Positions 15,018 through 22,832 of a DNA stretch of 26,101 nt are shown one piece after another. Both the position numbers and the translations under genes were made by a program. Source of the DNA: Oceanospirillaceae bacterium UBA2001 (GTDB lineage Bacteria; Pseudomonadota; Gammaproteobacteria; Pseudomonadales; Balneatricaceae); contig DDCR01000159.1 of assembly GCA_002335115.1 (NCBI GenBank), forward strand, positions 7,423-33,523, read 5' to 3'. The notes below the pieces were generated by a model. That model searched no databases. It saw only the letters and a program-made list of their open reading frames with translations, and had not been told where the DNA came from. Numbering within the stretch: the stretch's first letter is position 1; the number at the start of each line of letters is the position of its first letter.

Positions 15018-16452
15018 TCTTATTTGGTTATTTGGCACCTTATTGTTGGTGCGAATTATTGCCATGATTGTGGTGCCATTGGCGGATACTACGGAACCTA
15101 GGTATGCTGAAATTGCGCGATTAATGCTCACTACCAATGATTGGATTACACCATGGTTTGAACCCAATGTGCCTTTTTGGGGAAAACCTCCTTTGTCGTT
15201 TTGGGCCCAAGCTATTGCCTTTAAGCTATTTGGCATCAATGAATTTGCAGGCCGTCTACCCGCATTATTAGCATTTTTAGCAACGGCTTGGATGCTATGG
15301 CGTCTTGCTCTTTCTGTGGTTAATACCCAAGTGGCTTTGGCCAGCTTAGTTGTTTATAGCGGCATGTTACTCACCTTTCTAGCAGCAGGCACGGTGATGA
15401 CGGACCCCTTCTTAGTGTTGGGAACAACTTGGGCTATGGTGGCATTTTATTTAGCGCCCAAAGAAAAATATTGGTATTGGCGCTATGGATTATTTATTGG
15501 TTTAGGCATTGGGTTGTTGGCCAAAGGTCCGCTGGCACTGGTCATTAGTGGGGCTCCTATTGGTATGTGGGTATTGCTTCAAGGTAAGCTCATGTTTTAC
15601 TTACGCTCAATGCCTTGGGTGCGAGGCATCTTGCTCACCTTAGTCATTGCTTTACCTTGGTACATATTAGCAGAACTAAAAACCCCTGGTTTCATTAACT
15701 ATTTTATTGTGGGTGAACACTTCATGCGCTTTGTGGACCCTGGCTGGACAGGAGACCTCTATGGCCGTGCCCACCAAGAGCCCAAAGGTATGATTTGGCT
15801 GTACTGGTTGGTTGGGTCTTTACCATGGGGGCCGTTAGCGCTGGTTTTATTGATTGGCCACCTGTTTAAGAGCCGTTGGCGTCAATCGCTCTGGCAGGCG
15901 GCTAAACAGCCAGCAATCATGTATGTGTTGCTATGGGCGCTAGTCACGCCCGTCTTCTTTACACCAGCAGGCAATGTAATCTGGACCTATGCTTTGCCCT
16001 CGATGCCCGCATTTGCTTTACTGATGGGTTGGGCCATGGTCAAACTCAATAATGGACAAAAATGGCGTCAGCTAGGCTTTACCATAGTCATGTGGTTGAT
16101 GCCCATCGGGGCATTGGTTTTTAGTGTGTTGATTGCCAACAATAACGATTTAATGAAAACAGAAAAGCGCATTGCTGAATACGTTGCGCAACAGCCAAAA
16201 AATGGCAACCCTGATAATTGGTCAAGGCTTTATTACCTTGGCGCTGAACTTGAGTTTTCGGCACGTTTTTATAGCCATGATCAGGCCAAACCGGTGCGCT
16301 TAGACCAGCTAGAAAACTTAGCAGTGCAACAGCAAGGCGTCTATGTGGCTATACCTGCGCAACAATGGGAAACCACAGTGGCCCACTTTGGGGCAAGGTT
16401 GGAGCCGCGTATTGAGAACATGCGCTTTAAGTTAGCGTTTCTTAATCCGTAA
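15001..16452 (+). CDS. ArnT/GT39-like membrane glycosyltransferase
   Basis: This polytopic inner-membrane protein of 483 residues would take a sugar from a lipid-phosphate donor and transfer it to an acceptor on the periplasmic side. The first periplasmic loop shows the family signature DTTEPRYAEIARLML...WGKPPLSFW, typical of ArnT and related PMT-fold enzymes. About 11-12 hydrophobic segments follow, then a soluble C-terminal tail. ATG 15001 gives the expected N-terminus; longer open frame upstream overlaps the previous gene heavily. With the flippase and GT2 partner it completes a make-flip-transfer pathway. The acceptor could be lipid A, O-antigen or a protein; the aminoarabinose-specific arn genes are absent, so ArnT itself is not claimed. 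Confidence 0.88.
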   Translation: MLQRTNLIWLFGTLLLVRIIAMIVVPLADTTEPRYAEIARLMLTTNDWITPWFEPNVPFWGKPPLSFWAQAIAFKLFGINEFAGRLPALLAFLATAWMLWRLALSVVNTQVALASLVVYSGMLLTFLAAGTVMTDPFLVLGTTWAMVAFYLAPKEKYWYWRYGLFIGLGIGLLAKGPLALVISGAPIGMWVLLQGKLMFYLRSMPWVRGILLTLVIALPWYILAELKTPGFINYFIVGEHFMRFVDPGWTGDLYGRAHQEPKGMIWLYWLVGSLPWGPLALVLLIGHLFKSRWRQSLWQAAKQPAIMYVLLWALVTPVFFTPAGNVIWTYALPSMPAFALLMGWAMVKLNNGQKWRQLGFTIVMWLMPIGALVFSVLIANNNDLMKTEKRIAEYVAQQPKNGNPDNWSRLYYLGAELEFSARFYSHDQAKPVRLDQLENLAVQQQGVYVAIPAQQWETTVAHFGARLEPRIENMRFKLAFLNP

Positions 16453-16512
16453 GCCTGCAGCCTTAGCCAAGGTATGTGCCCAGTTTTATTTTATAGGCTC
16501 CGATAATGGCCT

Positions 16513-17136
16513 TTAATGGGTGTATACAGCTTGTGTTTTGGGGCGATTGCTCACTGCATCGGCGATGCGCTTGACGTTAGCAAATTCATCAATTGTTGGA
16601 TGTTCGCGTAAAGGATCTAGCCAAGTGGTTAGCATAAAAAGGTAGATATCAACAGCGCTAAACTGCTCACCCAGCACCCAAGTATTATCGCCAATCTGAT
16701 CATTGATGACTGTCCATGTTTCACGTAAGCGTCTAATCCCTCGGTGTTTTGCACTCTGTTCACCTTCGAGGGTATTTGCGAACCGATCAGGATAGTAACC
16801 GAGTTGAAAAGCGTTTTGAACAGAGTTAGAAAAATACACTAAGGTCTGTAAATAAATGCCACGTTTTGGGTCATCAAATCGGGGTGCTAGATTTGCTTCT
16901 GGGTGGCGGTCACATAAATATATAGTAATTGCAGCGGCTTCGTACATGGCCCCTTCATCCCATACCAAGACGGGTAACCAGCCATTGGGGTTGATTAATA
17001 CTTGCTCAGGGGGGCGTTGGACGTCTTTGTCTGTGGTTGATGGTATTAACTCATAGGGCATTCCTAGCTCTTCTAAAATCAAGCGAATCCCCATTGATGC
17101 GGTTTCTGCAGCGTAATATAGTTTATAAGTCATCAT
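16513..17136 (-). CDS. Glutathione S-transferase family protein
   Basis: This cytoplasmic protein of 207 residues has an N-terminal thioredoxin-like domain (KLYYAAETASMGIRLILEELG, cis-Pro region NPNGWLPVLV, then the E-A pair binding glutathione in MYEAAAITIYL) and an all-helical C-terminal domain containing the FSAVDIYLF capping-box motif. It probably conjugates or reduces electrophiles with glutathione; the substrate is unknown. ATG 17136 has AGG about 7 bases upstream, and ATG 17133 is an equal alternative. It lies 75 bases downstream of torT on the same strand and converges with the GT39-like gene. A link to the Tor system is not evident. Confidence 0.9.
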   Translation of the reverse strand: MMTYKLYYAAETASMGIRLILEELGMPYELIPSTTDKDVQRPPEQVLINPNGWLPVLVWDEGAMYEAAAITIYLCDRHPEANLAPRFDDPKRGIYLQTLVYFSNSVQNAFQLGYYPDRFANTLEGEQSAKHRGIRRLRETWTVINDQIGDNTWVLGEQFSAVDIYLFMLTTWLDPLREHPTIDEFANVKRIADAVSNRPKTQAVYTH

Positions 17137-17211
17137 TTTTTACCTAAATTGCCAATTTGTCGATTTTTTATCTTGCCTGAGGTGACTGAAATACCCCTTC
17201 TTGCAGCATAG

Positions 17212-18276
17212 TCAATCTGATTTAACTTCAAAGGTAGGCCAAAATGAGGCAGGGGCCAATGATGTAGTTGTGTCAAAACTACCCACATTTTGTTGGTCAA
17301 TCATGATTATACGAGGACTCAGGTGGGGTTCTGTGAGTTTCCCTTCAAGAATTCGAATAGCCTGATCGACTGCTATACGGCCTTGTAATACGGGAGAGTC
17401 AGTTGGGGCTGCCAAAATATGTCCACGTTTGATACCGCGAAATACATTATGCGTAAAATAGGTAGAAACGATGTTAATTTTGCCACGTAAATTGCGATTA
17501 AGTAATTCACTCACAGCAGCATCTGCTGTTAACGCGGTACCCACGATGTAATCAAAATCATCGGTTTCCTCCAACACTTCTTGCAGCAAATTACGCTGAA
17601 TTTCCTTGCCAGTATCACCCCATTTCACAGCCATTATGCTAACCCCTGAATCAGCAATGCCATCATGAAAACCATCATTGATAAAACCCACCCAACCCGA
17701 CTCTTTAGGGCCAGGAAACCATGCCACTTTTGCTTCATTGGTCCCCTTAGTTGGGTGACGTTGGGCAAGGTATTGGCCCACTTTTTGTCCCATACTGTAC
17801 CAAGACACACCCGCTTTAGCGCTGATACCGACGTTGGCAATGTCGTTTACAGCGGCAATCACTGGTGTGGTTTTTGCAATTGTACGAATACTAGGCGATA
17901 GGCCATTAAAAGAAACAGTGCCTACGATAATGGCATCACTAGCGGCATCGACACAATGACTAAGTTGCTCCACTTGAGTTGCTAGCTGGGGATAGCCTCC
18001 CGCTTCAAGCACTCGCATGTTAACGCCTAGCCTTTTAACCTCTTCTACCATGCCATAGTTAACACTCAGCCAGTAAGGGTCTTTAAGGTGTGGATAAGTG
18101 ACACACAAGTGCCATGCCTGGCTCGCCTCTCCTATGGGTTGGTACATTAACGATCGGGTTTGGCCCTCATAGTCAAGTGGAGGATCCCAAGCGACGATGT
18201 CCCACACAGCGAACGTTGGGGTGCTGATCCCAAGACATACAATAAAGCTTAAACAATGTTTTAAACGAGAAATCAT
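17212..18276 (-). CDS. torT: TorT, periplasmic binding partner of the TorS sensor
   Basis: TorT is a periplasmic binding protein that binds trimethylamine N-oxide (TMAO) and presents it to the sensor kinase TorS. The 354-residue protein has a signal peptide (about 1-23, ending TFA) and a type I periplasmic-binding fold of two lobes, with family stretches HLCVTYPHLKDPYWLSVNYG and PGPKESGWVGFINDG. Its identity is supported by the divergent torS, which begins 103 bases away, and by torR beyond torS. CATGTG, repeated nearby, overlaps its start codon. No torC, torA or torD appears in the window. A related ligand cannot be excluded, since TorT-like proteins are found with other sensors. Confidence 0.9.
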   Translation of the reverse strand: MISRLKHCLSFIVCLGISTPTFAVWDIVAWDPPLDYEGQTRSLMYQPIGEASQAWHLCVTYPHLKDPYWLSVNYGMVEEVKRLGVNMRVLEAGGYPQLATQVEQLSHCVDAASDAIIVGTVSFNGLSPSIRTIAKTTPVIAAVNDIANVGISAKAGVSWYSMGQKVGQYLAQRHPTKGTNEAKVAWFPGPKESGWVGFINDGFHDGIADSGVSIMAVKWGDTGKEIQRNLLQEVLEETDDFDYIVGTALTADAAVSELLNRNLRGKINIVSTYFTHNVFRGIKRGHILAAPTDSPVLQGRIAVDQAIRILEGKLTEPHLSPRIIMIDQQNVGSFDTTTSLAPASFWPTFEVKSD

Positions 18277-18304
18277 GTGTTTACTATCTCATGTGGCCCA
18301 TGTG
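18274..18304. repeat. Three CATGTG copies between torT and torS
   Basis: CATGTG occurs at 18274, 18290 and 18299, within 31 bases. The first overlaps the torT start codon. It is not the known TorR box (CTGTTCATAT); it may mark a local regulator site or be chance. Confidence 0.35.
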
Positions 18305-18379
18305 ATGATTCAAAGCGACTTTGGTACCATCGTGTATTGTGGTATTTTACGCCTACGTTAGTCTACCTTCTGAGTGCCT

Positions 18380-21313
18380 ATGGCTGTCAACCTTGGTGTC
18401 GGCAGTAAATTGCTGCTGGCCATGACCTTAACCATTAGTTTGTTATTAGTTGCTGCCGTCATCGGCTGGCAAGGTTATGAGCGCGTGGCCAGTAAACAAA
18501 ACTCAGTCATTGACGAAGCCATACCTAGCATCATGGTCGCTCACAGATTAGCCAAAATTAATGCCAGTTTAGCCACTGCGGCCCCCGCACTTTTAGGCGT
18601 CACTAATGAGCTTGAACGTAAGCAAATTACCACGGCTATCGAATATCAATTGCAGCAACTGAAAGATTCAACTAACAGCAAAGTCGGCGACAGTGACTAT
18701 GCTTTCAACAACTTGGTGCTGGCAAGTATGAGTGTCAGCATTAATGATAACCTAGTTCGCCAAATTAACTTGGTTAAGCAACGCTTGAACTATTTACAAA
18801 AAGCGCAGGTGTTGCAAACTGAAACTTTGCTTGCCATGAGCAAGATTCATGATATTAGCACCTCTTTAGTTGCCAATGCGAATACCATGACCACGGCTGT
18901 GGCATCCAGTTTGTATGATTTGGCAGATGCTAATACGGAAGAACAAGCCTTGTATTTTGCTTTTGATCGCCTTATTGAAGTGGATTTAGATCACATGGAC
19001 CGGATGTACGAGTTGCGTGAGCGGTCAGTTAATCTCATGGGTTTATTAAGTCTCTTACCCCAGCAAACAAATGTGCCCGCTTTGTATAAACTTGAACAAG
19101 AAATTCAAACCAATATCACGGTCCTTAAACGCCGGGTTGCCGAAGTCAACGATCCAGGACGTCGCCAACAAGGCTTAGACTTGTTGTCAGTGGTTAAAGC
19201 TAATATTGCACCTAGCAGAGTAAATAATCTATTTTCTCTGCAACGAAGTAGTATAGACGTACATCGCCAATTAGTCGTGCTTAATAATGCCAGTGCCACC
19301 TTAAACAAAGCCCTGAAGATACAAGCTGATACCGCCAGTAGAGAGGCCGGTGAAAAAGTACAAACAGCCACTGATGAGGCGCGCACCGCTGTGGCTAATG
19401 GGCGCAATGTATTATTGATGGCATGTTTAATTTTGGCCGTGGTTGCTATTAGCGTTTTGTGGTTTTATGTTAAACGCAATCTTTTTCACCGACTGACCCA
19501 GTTGAATCAGGCCTTTTTAGCTGTAGCTAAAGGTGATTTAGACTATCAATTACAAATTCGTGGTTCTGACGAGTTAGGTCGGTTGGCTAAAACTGTACAG
19601 GTGTTTAAAGAAAATGCTCTCGCCCGCCAACAGCTGGAACACCAGCAAGAAGCAGTAGAACTGCGTCTAAGAAACTATCAGTCAGAGTTAGAGCAAGAGA
19701 TACAGATGCGCACAGGACAGCTACAGCAGCTCAACCAAGAGCTGCTAGCCACGGCTGAAAAGCATGAGACTGCCCGCACAGAAGCGGAACAAGCAAACCA
19801 GGCCAAAACTGCATTTTTGGCCACTATGAGTCATGAAGTTCGCACGCCTTTGAGCGGTGTGTTGGGGACGTTAAGGTTATTGCAAAAAACGCAACTAGAT
19901 TCCCTTCAAATGGAGTACATCGGTTTAAGTCAAGCCGCTGCCGAAGCCTTATTGGGTATTTTAAATGGTATTTTAGATTATGCCAAGGTAGAGCAGGGGC
20001 ATACGCAGGCAGAACAGTTGCCCTTCAAGTTAGCTAAGGTAGAGGCCAATATGGTGGCCCTAATGTCAGGCGCTGCAGCAGAAAAAGGTTTACAATTTGA
20101 TGTGCATATTCCCCAGCAGCTCAAGACCCAAAGTTTAGTGGGCGATCAGGGCAAAGTACAGCAAGTGTTATTCAACTTGCTAGGTAATGCTATTAAATTT
20201 ACCACGGTTGGCTATATTGAGCTCCACATTAGCTTAGTAGAGGACGATGGTGCGGGCGAACGCTTGCGCTTTGAAGTGGGTGATACAGGGTTAGGTATCC
20301 CTGAAGCCATGCATCAGAGCCTGTTTCAACCCTTCACCCAATATGATGCGTCAACCTCTCGACGCTTTGGTGGTACGGGCTTAGGCTTGTCTATTTGTAA
20401 AACGCTGGTGGAAGCCATGGAAGGGACTATTGGTATCGATAGCCGCATTGAGAACGATATTAAGCAAGGCTCAAAAGTATGGTTTGAGTTGCCCTATTGG
20501 CCAGACTTAGAGTGGGCTCCCGCAGTGCCTATAAATGTTGAACCAAAAATTCCATTGCCAAGTATGCGTGTGCTTTTAGTTGAGGATAATGACATTGGTC
20601 GCATTGTAGTCGAAGGGTATTTATCTCACGAGGGCCATAGGGTGACTATAGCAAAAGATGGATTTGAAGCGCTAACGATGGCGGAGCAACCTTTTGATCT
20701 TATTCTAATGGATATCAGTATGCCCGGTATGGATGGGGTTGAAACCACACTTCGAATGCATCAAGTGCATAAACGTTTAGGATTGAAAATCCCCATCATT
20801 GCAATGTCTGCACACATTTTCCCAGAAGAAGTCGATTCTTATTTAAACTCTGGTTTAGATGGATTTTTAGGTAAACCCATTGATCCTGAGCGCTTAAATG
20901 AATTGCTCTTAGGGGTGAGCAGGGCACAAGAGCGTTTGGTATCGATGCCTAATGAAATCGCATCTGAGCTAGTCAATGAAAAACTACTTAATGATGACCT
21001 TAGCGTCTTAGGTAAGGCTTGTATGTTGGAGATGGTGAGCCTTTTTTCCCAAACTTGTCATAAAAATTTGGCGGCCATTGCAGTTGCGCGACAAGAAGCG
21101 GATTGGATGAAACTGAGTGATTTGGCGCACAATTTTAAAAATGCGGCGGGCAGTTTAGGCCTCGAAACACTGTACCAATTGGTTAACCAGTTGGAAAATC
21201 AAGTGAAGCATGGCCAACCCACCAGTACAGATTTAATTTTAGAAGACCTGCCAGAGTTAGTTAAAGCCTCACAAAAAGCCCTTACTAATTGGACAGCAGC
21301 TCATATAGGCTAA
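18380..21313 (+). CDS. torS: TorS hybrid sensor kinase (TMAO sensor)
   Basis: This inner-membrane unorthodox histidine kinase of about 977 residues phosphorylates TorR through a His-Asp-His-Asp relay. Layout: an N-terminal membrane helix (about 5-30), a long periplasmic helical sensor with the TorS-specific stretch LYDLADANTEEQALYFAF, a second membrane helix (about 340), a HAMP and coiled-coil linker, the HisKA box SHEVRTPLSG with His485, an ATPase domain with NLLGNAIKFT and GDTGLGIP, a receiver with Asp778 (MDISMPGMDG), and an HPt domain with His917 (AHNFKNAAGSLG). All phosphotransfer residues are intact. GTG 18374 and ATG 18380 are both possible starts, and neither has a good Shine-Dalgarno. 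It is divergent from torT and convergent with torR, 8 bases apart. Confidence 0.92.
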   Translation: MAVNLGVGSKLLLAMTLTISLLLVAAVIGWQGYERVASKQNSVIDEAIPSIMVAHRLAKINASLATAAPALLGVTNELERKQITTAIEYQLQQLKDSTNSKVGDSDYAFNNLVLASMSVSINDNLVRQINLVKQRLNYLQKAQVLQTETLLAMSKIHDISTSLVANANTMTTAVASSLYDLADANTEEQALYFAFDRLIEVDLDHMDRMYELRERSVNLMGLLSLLPQQTNVPALYKLEQEIQTNITVLKRRVAEVNDPGRRQQGLDLLSVVKANIAPSRVNNLFSLQRSSIDVHRQLVVLNNASATLNKALKIQADTASREAGEKVQTATDEARTAVANGRNVLLMACLILAVVAISVLWFYVKRNLFHRLTQLNQAFLAVAKGDLDYQLQIRGSDELGRLAKTVQVFKENALARQQLEHQQEAVELRLRNYQSELEQEIQMRTGQLQQLNQELLATAEKHETARTEAEQANQAKTAFLATMSHEVRTPLSGVLGTLRLLQKTQLDSLQMEYIGLSQAAAEALLGILNGILDYAKVEQGHTQAEQLPFKLAKVEANMVALMSGAAAEKGLQFDVHIPQQLKTQSLVGDQGKVQQVLFNLLGNAIKFTTVGYIELHISLVEDDGAGERLRFEVGDTGLGIPEAMHQSLFQPFTQYDASTSRRFGGTGLGLSICKTLVEAMEGTIGIDSRIENDIKQGSKVWFELPYWPDLEWAPAVPINVEPKIPLPSMRVLLVEDNDIGRIVVEGYLSHEGHRVTIAKDGFEALTMAEQPFDLILMDISMPGMDGVETTLRMHQVHKRLGLKIPIIAMSAHIFPEEVDSYLNSGLDGFLGKPIDPERLNELLLGVSRAQERLVSMPNEIASELVNEKLLNDDLSVLGKACMLEMVSLFSQTCHKNLAAIAVARQEADWMKLSDLAHNFKNAAGSLGLETLYQLVNQLENQVKHGQPTSTDLILEDLPELVKASQKALTNWTAAHIG

Positions 21314-21321
21314 TATCCAAA

Positions 21322-22032
21322 CTAATTTTCGTTAATGCCACTAAACAAATAACCTTCCCCGTGAACGGTAGTGAACAGTGTTGGATGTTTGTAGTCGCGT
21401 TCTAACTTGCGCCTTAAGCGCATGATTAACACGTCTATGGTCCGGTCATTCGGATCCCAACTGCGGTGAGTGACTTGGGATAATAACCGATCGCGGTTAA
21501 GCATTTGGTTAGGGTGGGCCATAAACACTAACAAGAGTTCAAATTCAGCTCTTGTTAATTTAACTTCTTGTTGGTCCCGACCCAATAAATGCCGACGCGA
21601 GGCGTCCAATATTAAGTCATCAAAATGATAGATAGATTTATGCTGGATTGGGGTTTCACTATGGTCATGAATACGCCGCAACAGGTTGGTCACTCGTGCT
21701 AAAAGCTCTCGTGCATTAAAGGGTTTAGTAACATAGTCATCAGCCCCTATCTCGAGTCCAACAATGCGATCAATATCGTCCGTTTTCCCTGTGACTAATA
21801 CGATGCCCATATTACTTTTGGCACGGACTTCGCGGGCTAGCAATAAACCACTTTCATCAGGCAAGTTAATATCTAACAAGAGCATGCTGATGTCTTCTTG
21901 GCTCAGCACAAGGCGCATTTCTTTAGCACTACCTACAGCGGTGACCCGATAACCTTCCGACTCAAAGTAGCCGGCCAGTTTTGTGCGAGTAATCGCCTCA
22001 TCTTCAACTATAAGAATGTGATGGCTTTTCAT
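21322..22032 (-). CDS. torR: TorR response regulator, OmpR family
   Basis: TorR is the cytoplasmic DNA-binding regulator that, once phosphorylated by TorS, activates TMAO respiration genes. The 236-residue protein has a receiver domain with the acidic pair near the start (VEDE), the phosphorylation Asp in LLLDINLPDESG, Thr in VTGK and Lys in TKPF, and a C-terminal winged helix (about 135-230) with RAEFELLLVF and RTIDVLIMRLRRKLE. It faces torS and would be expressed separately from it. It follows tetR on the same strand after a 120-base gap. Its DNA targets are unknown here; the canonical torCAD operon is not in the window. Confidence 0.92.
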   Translation of the reverse strand: MKSHHILIVEDEAITRTKLAGYFESEGYRVTAVGSAKEMRLVLSQEDISMLLLDINLPDESGLLLAREVRAKSNMGIVLVTGKTDDIDRIVGLEIGADDYVTKPFNARELLARVTNLLRRIHDHSETPIQHKSIYHFDDLILDASRRHLLGRDQQEVKLTRAEFELLLVFMAHPNQMLNRDRLLSQVTHRSWDPNDRTIDVLIMRLRRKLERDYKHPTLFTTVHGEGYLFSGINEN

Positions 22033-22152
22033 AAGTGGTACCTATGCTTTTATAGATCGCAGTATAGCAGTAGATGCAGGCATTAAAAAAGTAGCAGCAG
22101 AATAGGCGATGTAGCTTTATTAAAGAGGCTAGCCCCGCGCCAAAATTAATAC

Positions 22153-22737
22153 TCAATTAAGGCTAGAGAGCAAGCGTTTAATCAGTTTTTCATTATTTCC
22201 AATGAGTGTGGAATTTAGCTCTAAGCCACGCAAACTGTCCCATGCAAAATAAATATTGATAATACCAAGGGCGACCTGTTGGCAGTCATCTATACTGGCT
22301 TGTTTATGTCGAGTTTGTAACTTGAGGCTAAGGTCAGCCACATAAAGTTCAAAACATTGAGTCATTCGCACTCTGACGCTGGGGTAACGGTGCGCAGCAG
22401 ACAATAAAGCATAAAATGCAGGCAACATGGTTTGATATTGAGACTCAGGTGTCGGGCTAAATAGCACATGTAATAACCAATCATCTGAGGGGTCATCTCG
22501 ATGAGAGTGCCCTTGCACTTGCCATATAGACTCAAACTCACTGGCGATATAATCAGCCACTTGGCTGACCAAGTCCTCTCGGTTACCTGCAAAGTGACGC
22601 ACTAAGCTGCGCTGCATACCCGCCTCTTTCGCGATCTCATCAAGGGACGCTGCTTCTAGACCCTGTTTACTAATGCACCGCGTAAAGGCAGCCATAATGG
22701 TTTTTTTACGTTCAGCATGGAGTGATGGACGGGCCAT
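22153..22737 (-). CDS. TetR/AcrR-family repressor, BetI-like
   Basis: This cytoplasmic regulator of 194 residues has an N-terminal helix-turn-helix (about residues 25-50, ASLDEIAKEAGMQRSLVRHF) and a helical ligand-binding domain. The HTH spacing and the context suggest a BetI-like repressor, which in choline/betaine clusters represses a divergent operon until the substrate binds. It is divergent from the Rieske oxygenase gene, with only 95 bases between the start codons, and that gap contains a highly symmetric inverted repeat. The likely ligand is the substrate, or a product, of the adjacent oxygenase. The name betI is not used because no betA or betB is present. The Shine-Dalgarno is weak. 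Confidence 0.88.
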   Translation of the reverse strand: MARPSLHAERKKTIMAAFTRCISKQGLEAASLDEIAKEAGMQRSLVRHFAGNREDLVSQVADYIASEFESIWQVQGHSHRDDPSDDWLLHVLFSPTPESQYQTMLPAFYALLSAAHRYPSVRVRMTQCFELYVADLSLKLQTRHKQASIDDCQQVALGIINIYFAWDSLRGLELNSTLIGNNEKLIKRLLSSLN

Positions 22738-22761
22738 AGTTTAATCGCTTAAGGTGAATAG

Positions 22762-22815
22762 ATGATCATGGTTGACAATTTTAAACCAAAAGTATAGATT
22801 GTCACAAATGATCAT
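22762..22815. promoter_or_regulatory. Nested symmetric inverted repeat with embedded promoter, probable TetR operator
   Basis: ATGATCAT-N3-TGACAAT (22762-22779) is mirrored by ATTGTCA-N3-ATGATCAT (22798-22815) around an 18-base spacer. All four elements share one centre (22788.5), and 15 of 18 positions match between arms. Inside, a plus-strand promoter reads TTGACA (22772-22777), 17 bases, TAGATT (22795-22800). On the minus strand TTGTGA and TAAAAT (22783-22778) could serve the tetR gene. A repressor here would block both genes. Confidence 0.7.
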
Positions 22816-22832
22816 TAATAAAAAGTGAGATT

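Noticed and set aside
22762..22815. TorR box reading of the ATGATCAT elements
   Set aside because: TGATCAT resembles the TGTTCAT core of the TorR box with one mismatch, but the exact palindromic symmetry suits a TetR dimer better.
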